Shown here: piece after piece, positions 7,654 through 15,856 of the stretch
How the letters are laid out: each line of letters starts with the position of its first letter
Numbering within the stretch: position 1 is the first letter of the stretch
From: JAFDVJ01 sp964487505
GTDB lineage: Bacteria > Acidobacteriota > Blastocatellia > Pyrinomonadales > Pyrinomonadaceae
Assembly: GCA_964487505.1 (NCBI GenBank)
Contig: CAZARD010000071.1
Location: forward strand, 1 to 23,306
Direction: 5' to 3'
Length of the DNA: 23,306 bases
Position numbers and translations under genes: made by a program
Notes under the pieces: generated by a model
What the model saw: the letters and a program-made list of their open reading frames with translations, nothing else
Databases searched by the model: none
What the model was told of the DNA's origin: nothing

Positions 7654-10071
7654 TCAGCCGAGGTAGTTGTCGACGGTTTTCATCAGAGTTTCGGGACCGA
7701 AAGGCTTGGTGATGTAGTCGGTCGTTCCGGCCATGCGCCCGCGGACCTTGTCGAAGAAGCCGTCCTTGCCCGAGATCATGACGACCGGCACGTCCTTCAT
7801 GTCCGCGTTGTTGCGGATCAGTTTGCAGACCTGATAACCGTCCATCCGCGGCATCGTGATATCGAGCAGGATAAGGTCAGGGGCAAGACCGTTGAGCTTT
7901 TCAAGCGCGTCGAGACCGTCGATCGCGCAGATCACTTCGTGACCGCATTTTTCGAGCTTGCTCGAGATCAGTTTGCGGACGGTCGGACTGTCATCGACGA
8001 CGAGGATCTTGCGGTTCTTGGATTTCGACTCCTGCGCCGTTTGCTGCTTCTCCATTTCGGCGAGCCGGATCGCAAAAGCATTCACCTGAGCGTCAAGAAC
8101 GACGTTGCTGGGATTCGCCCGCACGGCATCCTGGAGATACAGGTATCCCTGCCGGAAGTTCCCCAGATTGACATGTCCGAGGCCGAGCTCGGCAAGCTTT
8201 TCGGCGCTCAGGCCGTAGCTTTCGTGCTCCCTCTCGAAGCTGGCGACGGCCTGCACGAGAATCTCCGAATTGACGCCGTTGTGATTGAAGACGGATTCGA
8301 GATCGGTCAGGCTCAGCACGGCACGGCACGAGCCGCAGGCAAGGACCTGCCTTTCGTTTTCAAAGTTGCAGAACGGGCACAACGCAAGGTCCTTGATCTC
8401 GGCGCGCGGCGCTTCTTCGACGCTGAACGAGTCGGTCGGGTCTTGGCCAAAATCGTGGGGCGCGTCTTCGGAGATCGGCGCTTCGAATGCGACAGGCTCG
8501 GCGACGCGGAGTTCTTCCGGCTCCGCGGCGGCTTCCTCGCTCGGCACCGCTTCCGCGGGAGCGTCGTAGCCCTGGGGCTCATTCAACGCAAGTTGCGGGA
8601 CGTCACTGGTCTCGGGGTTTTCGGGCGCGTATCCGAAGAAGACGTCGGGCGACGTGTTCTTCCACTCCTCGTCGCGGTCGCCGGCAAATTCCGTTTCGCC
8701 GTGCGCGGCGAACGGATCAAGATTCGGATCTGATGCCATCGGGATGTAAAGATCGGGTTCGCGTTCCGGGGTCGATGTCGCGTGGATGTCGAAGGCCACG
8801 CTCATTTCGGATTCCTCGGCCTCGACCTCCTCCGAAAGCAGGGGCATTGCCTGCTCTTCGTTCTCGTCGCGGCTGAAGCCGACCGGCTCCGGCGATGATT
8901 CGAACGCTACCTGTTCGGGCTCATATTTGAATCCCGGGATCGAATTCAGATCTTGCGTCGGACTGTCGGGAGACGCATAGCCGTTTGAACCGTCTACATT
9001 TCCGACGACCGGCTCGGTGTATTCTCCGACCCCGTCGTCATGCGAAACGGTCATCGATTCGTCGCGCGCCTCGAACCCGTGGGGATCGGCGTGCGCTTCG
9101 TCAAAGGAATCCGCCGGCGCCTCGTCGAATTGCTCGGGGATGTTCGCGGGGAACTCCGATTCAAAACTCTCCGCGATCGCCGCCGGTTCTTCGGCTTCCG
9201 GTTTCGGCGCGAAGGCTACGGCAGCGGCCTCCGATTCTTCAACTTGATGGGATCCGGCATTTCGCGTTTGAGCCGACTCCGAGAGCGCGCGCCACGAGGC
9301 GAGGCAGGCGCGGGCCATTTCGTTTTCCGGGTTCAGGTTCGTGATCTTCAGCAGCGCTTCGGCGCGCTCTTCAAACGACGTCGACAGATGCGCCTTCAGC
9401 ACCCACGCATCTTCCAGAGAGTCGTTTTCATCGAGCACGATCGCGAGCATCTGGCTCGCGGTCGAGTGATGTCCCTCGACGGCCTCGGCGACCGCCTCCT
9501 GAAGAACCTCGACCGCACGGTCGTCGTGGAACGATCGGACGGCCGCGAGCGCGGTTTCATTATCGGGATTGATCTCAAGAACCTTTTCAAACATCCGGGC
9601 CCGTTCGGCATCGGAATCCGATACCGATGCAAGCCACAGCCACGCAAGCTCGTTCTCGGAATCATGCTCGACGGCCTGCTCGAAACACTGGCGCGCAAAA
9701 TGTTTGCGTTCCTCGCGCGAGGCATCGACGCCGCGCTGGATGAGCGTTTTCGCAAGAAGCGACCGCGTCGCTTTTTTCCATTCGATCGCGCGCGCGTTCT
9801 CCGGGTTGACCCGAAGCACATTGTTCAGGAAAACCAAGAGCTCTTCGGGGTATTCGCTGATCGATGCAAGCCACAGCCAGGCATTTTCGTTCTCGGGCTC
9901 GACCTCGGTGACCCGCAGCAGAAGCGCTTTGGCCTCGGACCGTCTTCCTTCCTGAGCCGCTTTGACGCCGGCCCGCAACAGCTGCTCGCCTTCCGACGGC
10001 GCGGCTTCGTTGACGGTTTGGTTTTCAACGAGTGGGATTGTGGACGCGTTTGATTCGAATTCAAGTCTCAT
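7654..10071 (-). CDS. TPR / zinc-ribbon / response-regulator receiver fusion protein
   Basis: An 805-residue first gene of the chemosensory operon with an unusual architecture. Residues 25-265 hold TPR-like helical repeats, two of them with the near-identical core AWLWLAS (64-70, 143-149). Residues 270-560 are a very acidic, Pro/Ala/Glu-rich linker, probably disordered. A zinc ribbon follows with C565-x2-C568 and C579-x2-C582, then another helical/TPR-like segment (about 620-660). A C-terminal receiver (688-805) has D693/D694, phosphoacceptor D737, S767 and K789. It lacks any DNA-binding or enzymatic output domain, so it likely acts by protein contact as the phosphorylation target of the CheA at 1148 (inference). 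The ATG at 10071 has no good SD; it is chosen because no better start precedes the TPR region. The role is comparable to PilG or PatA-type receivers of pilus systems, but the fusion is different. Confidence 0.9.
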   Translation of the reverse strand: MRLEFESNASTIPLVENQTVNEAAPSEGEQLLRAGVKAAQEGRRSEAKALLLRVTEVEPENENAWLWLASISEYPEELLVFLNNVLRVNPENARAIEWKKATRSLLAKTLIQRGVDASREERKHFARQCFEQAVEHDSENELAWLWLASVSDSDAERARMFEKVLEINPDNETALAAVRSFHDDRAVEVLQEAVAEAVEGHHSTASQMLAIVLDENDSLEDAWVLKAHLSTSFEERAEALLKITNLNPENEMARACLASWRALSESAQTRNAGSHQVEESEAAAVAFAPKPEAEEPAAIAESFESEFPANIPEQFDEAPADSFDEAHADPHGFEARDESMTVSHDDGVGEYTEPVVGNVDGSNGYASPDSPTQDLNSIPGFKYEPEQVAFESSPEPVGFSRDENEEQAMPLLSEEVEAEESEMSVAFDIHATSTPEREPDLYIPMASDPNLDPFAAHGETEFAGDRDEEWKNTSPDVFFGYAPENPETSDVPQLALNEPQGYDAPAEAVPSEEAAAEPEELRVAEPVAFEAPISEDAPHDFGQDPTDSFSVEEAPRAEIKDLALCPFCNFENERQVLACGSCRAVLSLTDLESVFNHNGVNSEILVQAVASFEREHESYGLSAEKLAELGLGHVNLGNFRQGYLYLQDAVRANPSNVVLDAQVNAFAIRLAEMEKQQTAQESKSKNRKILVVDDSPTVRKLISSKLEKCGHEVICAIDGLDALEKLNGLAPDLILLDITMPRMDGYQVCKLIRNNADMKDVPVVMISGKDGFFDKVRGRMAGTTDYITKPFGPETLMKTVDNYLG

Positions 10072-10403
10072 ATGTTTGGCAGTGGATGCGTTAACGCTGA
10101 AGTGGATTTGGAAAAATGGGAAACGACGCGAAAGGCGCAGTTACAATCCGGCCTGTGAGCAAGACGAATGCCAGACCCGCGACCTTCTCTGGCTGAAATA
10201 ATAAGTCCTGTGTTTGATTGCAATTAAGGCCTCAAGAATTTTCTGGAATATCTCGCGGAATCGCAATAAAAGGCGGAAGTGACAATTAATGGCACCGAGG
10301 AATTGACAAAGAGTGGTATCTTCGCCGACCGATTCGCGTTGACGCTCAGGCTTGACGTCTTGCGCCTGACGGTACTGTGAACGACAATGGCGGCTGGGGC
10401 GAA
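10072..10403. promoter_or_regulatory. Divergent intergenic region, likely operon promoter region
   Basis: About 330 bases separate the divergent chemosensory operon and flavoprotein gene, with no credible ORF or RNA gene. It must hold the operon promoter. On the minus strand a TATTAT box occurs near 10198-10203, with TTGCAA 14 bases upstream, but the spacing is too short for confidence. On the plus strand TTGACA occurs at 10303-10308 without a good -10 at the usual distance, and TACTGT lies at 10373-10378. A weak TCAGGC/GCCTGA dyad spans about 10346-10369. None of these is decisive. Confidence 0.4.
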
Positions 10404-11324
10404 ATGCAGATGGGATTCGATTTGATCATCGTGGGAGCCGGTCCCGGAGGGCTTTCGGCCGCGCTTTGGGCGCGGGAACTGGGACTGTCGGCGATCATTC
10501 TTGAATCGGCCGACGAACCGGGCGGCCAACTCCTCAGCACCTTCAACCCGATCCGAAACCATCTCGGGGCCGAGGCCGCCGACGGCCGATCGATGCGCGA
10601 CGGATTCCTGCGGCAGTTTGTAGGCGGCTTGCCCGAGATCAGGTTCGGTGTTTCGGTCCGATCGATCGGCGTGGCGCCGACGGAAGTTGAACTGTCGGAC
10701 GGAACGACGATCGCCGGCCGAGGCATCGTCATCGCGACCGGCGTCAGGCGCCGCCGGCTCGGCGTTGCTGGAGAGGTCGAATTTGCCGGCCGCGGGATCA
10801 TCGCGTCCGGCAAACGCGATTCGGAGTTGGCGCACGGCAAGGATGTCGTCATAGTCGGCGGCGGAGATGCCGCTCTCGAGAACTGCCTGATTCTGGGAGA
10901 GACGGCGAATTCGGTGACGCTAGTGCATCGCCGTGCCTCTTTTTCGGCACGGCCGGAGTTCGTCGCGGCGACGCTCGCGCATCCGAAGGTCGAGGTGGTC
11001 AAAAATTCCGTCGTCGAGTCGATCGAGGGTTCCGGCAGTGTCGAGTCCGTCTTGATTCGCGATCGGATGACGGGCGAGTTGCGGTCCATAGCGGCCGGGA
11101 TCGTGTTGATCCGGATCGGCGTCGAGCCGAATACGTCGCTTGCAAACGGCGTCGCGGCGCTCGATGGGCAGGGTTATCTGATCGTCGATTCCGAGTGTCG
11201 GACAAGTGCCGGCGGCGTATGGGCGGTCGGCGATTGTGCCTGTCCGACCGCGCCGACGATCAGTACGGCCGTCGGAATGGGAGCGACCGCCGCGAAAGCG
11301 ATTTTTTCTTGGCTTCGGCAGTAA
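10404..11324 (+). CDS. Thioredoxin-reductase-like NAD(P)/FAD oxidoreductase lacking CxxC
   Basis: A cytosolic flavoprotein of 306 residues from the ATG at 10404. The FAD-binding GAGPGG is at 11-16, GGQL at 40-43, the ATG motif at 111-113, the NAD(P)H-binding GGGDAA at 152-157, HRR at 175-177 (suggesting NADPH) and the closing FAD motif VWAVGDC at 272-278. Where thioredoxin reductases carry the redox CxxC between the two halves, this protein reads GRGIIASGKRDSELAHGK (129-146) with no cysteine. It therefore cannot reduce thioredoxin by the usual route. A ferredoxin/flavodoxin-type or diaphorase role is possible. An in-frame GTG at 10377 is a rival start, and ATG 10410 is also possible. ATG 10404 is preceded by GGCTGGGGCGAA. 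The gene diverges from the chemosensory operon. Confidence 0.88.
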   Translation: MQMGFDLIIVGAGPGGLSAALWARELGLSAIILESADEPGGQLLSTFNPIRNHLGAEAADGRSMRDGFLRQFVGGLPEIRFGVSVRSIGVAPTEVELSDGTTIAGRGIVIATGVRRRRLGVAGEVEFAGRGIIASGKRDSELAHGKDVVIVGGGDAALENCLILGETANSVTLVHRRASFSARPEFVAATLAHPKVEVVKNSVVESIEGSGSVESVLIRDRMTGELRSIAAGIVLIRIGVEPNTSLANGVAALDGQGYLIVDSECRTSAGGVWAVGDCACPTAPTISTAVGMGATAAKAIFSWLRQ

Positions 11325-11338
11325 TTTTCGGTTATAAT
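11309..11338 (+). promoter_or_regulatory. Sigma-70-type promoter for the TonB-dependent receptor
   Basis: A perfect TATAAT at 11333-11338 is preceded, with an 18-base spacer, by TTGGCT at 11309-11314 (4 of 6 to TTGACA). The -35 box lies inside the last codons of the flavoprotein gene. Transcription would start near 11345, giving a leader of roughly 195 bases before the receptor ATG. Confidence 0.65.
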
Positions 11339-11356
11339 CTTCCGACTAAAATTCAC

Positions 11357-11481
11357 GAAAATTTGAATTTTGTTCAAAGTTTCAAATTTTTTCGCCCCGA
11401 CATTTTTGGGCTGACCTTTCGTCCTGTCGTTTTTGTTGAGTTTTATTGCGTTCGCTTTCGTGGAACGCAAAATGCGTTTTC
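11357..11481 (+). promoter_or_regulatory. Structured 5' leader with competing hairpins
   Basis: Two pairs of mutually exclusive stems are visible in the receptor leader. AAAATTTGAA (11358-11367) pairs perfectly with TTCAAATTTT (11381-11390), while its TTTGAA part can instead pair with the nearer TTCAAA (11373-11378). Further on, GCGTTC (11448-11453) can pair with GAACGC (11463-11468), which overlaps AACGCA (11464-11469), itself able to pair with TGCGTT (11473-11478) followed by TTT. No known riboswitch class is recognised. The first stem, ending in a T-run, might alternatively be a weak terminator for the flavoprotein gene. Confidence 0.35.
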
Positions 11482-11539
11482 GGAAGCAGCGACATTTTTC
11501 ATCGAGCCATTGTCAATATTCAAAATCCCAGGAGGCACT

Positions 11540-14500
11540 ATGATTAGGAGCAACTTAGTTAAGAGGTCGATCTCGGCTTTCTGCGCTTTGATGATGACCG
11601 CGTTCCTCGCGGTCGCCGCCAGCGCGCAGGCCGGTTCGACCAGCATCAACGGCACGATCACCGATCAGAACGGTGCGGCCGTTCCGGGCGCGTCAGTGAA
11701 ACTAACGAACCCTGCGACGAGCTTCACGCGAACAGTCACGACAAATGAGGACGGCGCCTATGCGTTCTCGTCGATCCTGCCCGGCAGCTACACCATTGAG
11801 GTCGAGGCGGCTAAATTCAAAAAGGCTGTCAAGCGCGAAGTGAGGGCATCCGTCGATTCGACGTTGAACGTCAGCATCGCGCTCGAACCCGGCGAGGTTT
11901 CGGCGGTGGTCGATGTTACCGGCGGCGATATCGAGTCGGTTGTCAACACGCAGGACGCGACGGTCGGCAACAACTTCGTTGCCCAGCAGATCCAGCAGTT
12001 GCCGACGGATTCAAGAAACATCCCCGACCTGCTCAGCCTGCAGCCCGGCGTGACCAAGGAAGGTTACGTTTCCGGCGGCCGCAGCGACCAGGCGAACATC
12101 ACTCTTGACGGTATCGACGTCAATGACCAGCAGACGGGCGCGGCGTTCTCGTCGATCCTTCGCATCACTTCGGAGTCGATCGAGGAGTTCCGTATAACGA
12201 CGACCAATCCGAACGCGAGCCAAGGGCGTTCATCCGGAGCGCAGATCTCGCTCATCACCCGCAGCGGAACAAACAGATGGCGCGGCGCGCTGTTCGAGTT
12301 TCATCGTCCGGACAAATTCTCGGCGAACAACTTTTTCAACAACAAGGACGGAGTTCCGCGTCCGAACCTGAAGCGCAACATCTTCGGCGGCGCGATCGGC
12401 GGACCGATCGTCAAGGACAGGTTCTTTTTCTTCTTCTCGTACGAGGGCTTCCGCGAGCGTCAGTCGTTCCCGGTCGTCAGTACCGTTCCGCTCGCGTCCC
12501 TCGGCCGCGGCGAACTGAAGTTTATGGGCGCGGCGCCCGGCGACGCTCCGGGAACCAATCGTCTCGTGACGCTCAACACGGCGACGCTGAACACGATCTT
12601 CCCGTCGGTCGGAATGAACCCGGCGGCGATCGCGGTTTTCGCGCAGGCGGCGTCGAAATATCCGGCCAATGCGACCGGTTTCGGCGATGGAATGAACACC
12701 GGCGGTTTCCGGTTCAACGCGCCGGCGCCGGTCGATCAGAATACGAGCATTCTTCGTCTCGACTGGAACGTCAACGACAAGCACCAGATCGCTTTCCGCG
12801 GAAACTATCAGCAGGACAGCTCGATCGCTCCGTCGTATTTCCCGGACACGGTCGCACCTGAATTCTGGAGCCATCCGACCGGTTTCGGTCTCAACTACAA
12901 CTGGACGATCAGCAACAACAAGGTCAACAACTTCCGTTATGGTCTGACGCGCCAGGCGTTCACCAGCGGCGGCGATTCGAACGAGAACGCGATCACGTTC
13001 CGTTTTGTTTACCAGCCGAAGGCGTTCAGCACGAGCCTGAGCCGGATCACCGAGCTCCATAACTTCACCGACGACTTCACTTGGGTCGTTGGCAAGCATA
13101 CGTTCCAGTTCGGCGGCAACATCCGTCTGATCAACAACAACCGCTCAAGCCTGGCGTCGGCATTCGACTTCGCGACCGCCAATCCGTCGTTCTATTCGTC
13201 GTCGGGCCGTGTTCTGAGCAGTCCGCTGATCAGCGCCGGCTACACTATCAACTCGAGCACATCGGATGTTCAGGCGGCGATGTCGGCCCTTATCGGCCGT
13301 TTCTCGCAGTACACGGCGAACTTCAATTACGACATCAGCGGCAATACGCTTCCGACTGGTACCAAGATCGTCCGCAATTTCGCGACCGAAGAGTACGACA
13401 GCTACGTTCAGGACGTTTGGAAGCCCTTCAACAACCTGACGCTGACGATGGGCCTTCGGTATGCGCTCAGCCGTCCGGTCTATGAAAAGGACGGTTACCA
13501 GATCGTCCCGAACGTTCGCCTCGGCGACTACTTTGACAAGCGTGCCGCCGATGCCGCACGCGGTGTCGCGAACAACGATCTGATCCAGTTCAAGCTCGGC
13601 GGTCCGAAGAACAACGCTCCGGGCTTCTACAGTATGGACTGGAACAACTGGCAGCCGCGCGTCGCGGCCGCCTGGTCGCCGAATTTCAAGAACAAGATCC
13701 TGAGATCGATCTTCGGCGGCGAGAACGAAGCGACCTTCCGCGGCGGCTTCGCGATCACGAACGATTACTTCGGGCAGCAGCTCGCGGTGACGTTCAATAA
13801 CCTGACGACCCTCGGGTTCACGACCTCGGACACGATCGCGGCAAACACATACAATGTCACAACCCGTCCGGCGCCGCAGTTCACGGGGTTCGGTCAGTCG
13901 ATCCGCACGTTGCCGAACATGTCGGCTCCGAACCGGTTTCAAACGCCTGCCGACGAAGATCAGCGAATCGAATCGTCGCTCGACCAGACGCTTGTTTCGC
14001 CGCAGCACTATACGTGGAGTTTCACGTATGGACGCCAGCTTCCGAAGGGAATGTACCTCGAGGCTTCGTACCTCGGCCGCAAGGCGAAAAACCTCTTGGC
14101 GACCCGCGATGTCATGGCGCTGAATAATCTCGTCGACCGTACCTCCGGAATGGACTGGTACACGGCGGCGGGCAAGCTACACGATCTCCGTGCGGCGAAC
14201 ACGAACATCAACAATATCCCGACGATCCCGTATTTCGAGAACCTGTTCCCGGGACTCGGCGATTATTTCTGGGGTATTCCGACGTGGACCTCGACGCAGG
14301 CGGTCTATGCGATCGTTGCTCGTCAGGACTTCGCCGGATTTGATTTCTACGACGTACTCGATTGGACGTACGTACAGTTGTTGATCGATGACGGTCCGAC
14401 CTGGGCGAACCGCTTCTTCCATCCGCAGTACGCCGCGTTCTCGGCGTTCAGCACAGTCGCCGAGTCGGACTATCACGGCGGTACGCTTTCCTTCCGTCAG

Positions 14501-15250
14501 CGGCTCGGAACGTCCTTGTCGTATGACATCAACTACACGTTCTCGAAATCGTTCGACAACGCTTCGGGGCTGCAGACCTCAGGCACGTACGGCTCGGCGT
14601 TCATCTTGAACCCGCTCCGCCCGATGGACAATTACGCGGTCTCCGACTTCGATGTCCGTCACGTTGTCAACGCCAACTTCATTTACGAACTTCCGTTCGG
14701 AAAGGGACGTCAGTACTTCAGCAATATGAACTCGGTCGCCGACGCCATCTTGGGCGGTTGGCAGATGACCGGAGTCTACCGCTGGAACACCGGTTTGCCG
14801 ACCCAAACGCCGTTTGACGCGGCGCAGTGGGCGACCAACTGGAACGTTCAGTCGAACGGCGTTCGAATCCGTCCGGTCAATTCGACGGCGGTCCGCTCGA
14901 ACGGGAACCTGTTCACTGATCCGATCAACGCGTACCGTTCGTTCCGCAACGCCCGACCGGGCGAGACGGGCGACCGCAACGTGCTTCGCGACCCGGGGTT
15001 CTCGGTTCTCGACCTCGGGCTGTCGAAGACGTTCAATATGCCGTGGGAAGGCCACAAACTGCAGTTCCGCTGGGAAGTCTTTAACGTGACCAACACGCAG
15101 TACTTCCAGAGCACGAACGTGACCCGCGCGACAATGGGACTCGGTCAGGATTCGGACATCACGAATCCGGGATCGTCATTTGGCAACGTTTTCACCGACA
15201 TTCAGGGACAACCGCGCCGGATGCAGTTCGGATTGCGTTATTCGTTCTAA
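11540..15250 (+). CDS. Oar-like TonB-dependent receptor with carboxypeptidase-regulatory domain
   Basis: A 1236-residue outer-membrane protein. A Sec signal peptide (basic MIRSNLVKRS, hydrophobic core, ASAQA cleavage site near residue 31) is followed by a carboxypeptidase-regulatory-like beta domain (about 33-116; INGTITDQNGAAVPGASV start), a plug domain (about 135-245, with LPTDSRN and ANITLDGIDVND) and a large beta barrel ending in aromatic LRYSF, the usual OMP C-terminal signal. Families like this import large substrates using TonB energy or act in adhesion; the substrate is unknown and no SusD-like partner is adjacent. The ATG at 11540 is fixed by AGGAGG at 11530-11535 and by the signal peptide; the frame is open further upstream but that part is leader. 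It is monocistronic, with its own promoter and a strong terminator. Such receptors are usually present in many paralogues in Acidobacteriota. Confidence 0.95.
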   Translation: MIRSNLVKRSISAFCALMMTAFLAVAASAQAGSTSINGTITDQNGAAVPGASVKLTNPATSFTRTVTTNEDGAYAFSSILPGSYTIEVEAAKFKKAVKREVRASVDSTLNVSIALEPGEVSAVVDVTGGDIESVVNTQDATVGNNFVAQQIQQLPTDSRNIPDLLSLQPGVTKEGYVSGGRSDQANITLDGIDVNDQQTGAAFSSILRITSESIEEFRITTTNPNASQGRSSGAQISLITRSGTNRWRGALFEFHRPDKFSANNFFNNKDGVPRPNLKRNIFGGAIGGPIVKDRFFFFFSYEGFRERQSFPVVSTVPLASLGRGELKFMGAAPGDAPGTNRLVTLNTATLNTIFPSVGMNPAAIAVFAQAASKYPANATGFGDGMNTGGFRFNAPAPVDQNTSILRLDWNVNDKHQIAFRGNYQQDSSIAPSYFPDTVAPEFWSHPTGFGLNYNWTISNNKVNNFRYGLTRQAFTSGGDSNENAITFRFVYQPKAFSTSLSRITELHNFTDDFTWVVGKHTFQFGGNIRLINNNRSSLASAFDFATANPSFYSSSGRVLSSPLISAGYTINSSTSDVQAAMSALIGRFSQYTANFNYDISGNTLPTGTKIVRNFATEEYDSYVQDVWKPFNNLTLTMGLRYALSRPVYEKDGYQIVPNVRLGDYFDKRAADAARGVANNDLIQFKLGGPKNNAPGFYSMDWNNWQPRVAAAWSPNFKNKILRSIFGGENEATFRGGFAITNDYFGQQLAVTFNNLTTLGFTTSDTIAANTYNVTTRPAPQFTGFGQSIRTLPNMSAPNRFQTPADEDQRIESSLDQTLVSPQHYTWSFTYGRQLPKGMYLEASYLGRKAKNLLATRDVMALNNLVDRTSGMDWYTAAGKLHDLRAANTNINNIPTIPYFENLFPGLGDYFWGIPTWTSTQAVYAIVARQDFAGFDFYDVLDWTYVQLLIDDGPTWANRFFHPQYAAFSAFSTVAESDYHGGTLSFRQRLGTSLSYDINYTFSKSFDNASGLQTSGTYGSAFILNPLRPMDNYAVSDFDVRHVVNANFIYELPFGKGRQYFSNMNSVADAILGGWQMTGVYRWNTGLPTQTPFDAAQWATNWNVQSNGVRIRPVNSTAVRSNGNLFTDPINAYRSFRNARPGETGDRNVLRDPGFSVLDLGLSKTFNMPWEGHKLQFRWEVFNVTNTQYFQSTNVTRATMGLGQDSDITNPGSSFGNVFTDIQGQPRRMQFGLRYSF

Positions 15251-15274
15251 GGTCTTCGGATCTTTTTGACGAAG

Positions 15275-15305
15275 AGGCCGGGGCGGTTTGCCCCGGCCTT
15301 TTTTT
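15275..15305 (+). terminator. Rho-independent terminator of the TonB-dependent receptor
   Basis: AGGCCGGGGC (15275-15284) pairs perfectly over 10 bases with GCCCCGGCCT (15290-15299), with a GGTTT loop, and runs directly into a T tract to 15305. It begins 25 bases after the receptor stop. This is the clearest terminator in the window. Confidence 0.93.
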
Positions 15306-15306
15306 G

Positions 15307-15393
15307 TTCCAGGAATCCAGGTTCCAGATTCCAGGGATTCCAGATTTCAGATTCCAGATTCCAGATTCCAGGTTCGAGATCTCAGGTTCCAGA
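15307..15393 (+). repeat. ATTCCAG short-period repeat tract
   Basis: About 87 bases of imperfect tandem units of the form GATTCCA/GGTTCCA/GATTTCA, directly after the receptor terminator. The unit is 7-9 bases and degenerate. It has no spacers and no coding potential, so it is a microsatellite-like intergenic tract. The same unit recurs in this window in both orientations. Confidence 0.85.
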
Positions 15394-15530
15394 TCAACGC
15401 TGTCCTAGACGTTGCGCGCCTGCGAGTCGACATCCGGATTTCACTGATCGAAGCGGATGCGTATCGCCGCGATTCGCACCAAACCCCCAGGTGTTCCTCG
15501 TCCAATCAGACGGCCGGGGGAGGATTTGGC

Positions 15531-15577
15531 AGCCCCGAAGGGGCGAAGGAGCGATAACCCCGGGTGCGAACCCGGGG
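15531..15577 (+). repeat. REP-like double-hairpin element, left arm
   Basis: 47 bases containing two nested palindromes: GCCCCGAAGGGGC and CCCCGGG-TGCGAA-CCCGGGG, joined by a GAAGGAGCGATAA spacer. The whole unit recurs in inverted orientation at 15717-15763 with about six mismatches, most of them in the loop of the second hairpin. That pattern is expected of an RNA- or DNA-hairpin element. Confidence 0.75.
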
Positions 15578-15663
15578 ACACGCACTTAAACAAGGAGAAA
15601 AGCCACGAAGGGGCGCAGCCGCACCGTCGGAACTCGTAATCCGCGGTTTGCCGTCGCTTTAAT

Positions 15664-15694
15664 CCCGGGGCGAGCTACGCCCCTTGCGGGGCTT
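15664..15694. repeat. REP-like hairpin unit, middle copy
   Basis: GGGGCG (15667-15672) pairs with CGCCCC (15678-15683), or GCCCC (15679-15683) with GGGGC (15688-15692). The string CTACGCCCCTT here is shared with the right arm at 15747-15755, in the same orientation, so this appears to be a shortened third copy of the element. Confidence 0.55.
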
Positions 15695-15716
15695 ACGTCA
15701 GGAAGCGGCGGTCCGG

Positions 15717-15763
15717 CCCCGGGCTCACGTCCGGGGTTACCGCTCCTACGCCCCTTCGGGGCT
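15717..15763 (-). repeat. REP-like double-hairpin element, right (inverted) arm
   Basis: The reverse complement of this segment matches 15531-15577 over 47 bases, with the stems conserved and changes concentrated in the CCCCGG...CCCGGGG loop. The two arms and the middle unit form a roughly 230-base palindromic array, reminiscent of REP doublets. No adjacent transposase (RAYT) gene is present in the window. Confidence 0.75.
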
Positions 15764-15856
15764 GAGATCAGTATTCAGCTTTCAGGACTTCAGCTATAGG
15801 TAGCCCAAAGAAGCGCTTTCCTTCATTCAATCTGAACCGATGTCCAGGACAGGATT

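Noticed and set aside
7441..8733. Long plus-strand open frame (430 codons) opposite the TPR-receiver gene
   Set aside because: It is antisense to a gene with clear TPR, zinc-ribbon and receiver motifs. Its translation is rich in Arg/Asp/His and lacks any domain, as expected for a GC-rich shadow frame.
10303..10326. TTGACA as a promoter for the flavoprotein gene
   Set aside because: No -10-like hexamer lies at 16-18 bases. It is kept only as a note in the intergenic entry.
11195..11539. N-terminal extension of the TonB-dependent receptor to 11195
   Set aside because: The extension overlaps the flavoprotein gene in another frame and includes its promoter-like boxes. The signal peptide and AGGAGG place the true start at 11540.
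15307..15393. Possible CRISPR array
   Set aside because: Units are 7-9 bases, degenerate and contiguous, with no spacers and no cas genes nearby.
15266..15639. Small open frames after the TonB-receptor terminator
   Set aside because: Their translations run through the ATTCCAG tract and the REP-like hairpins, and no SD or protein character is seen.
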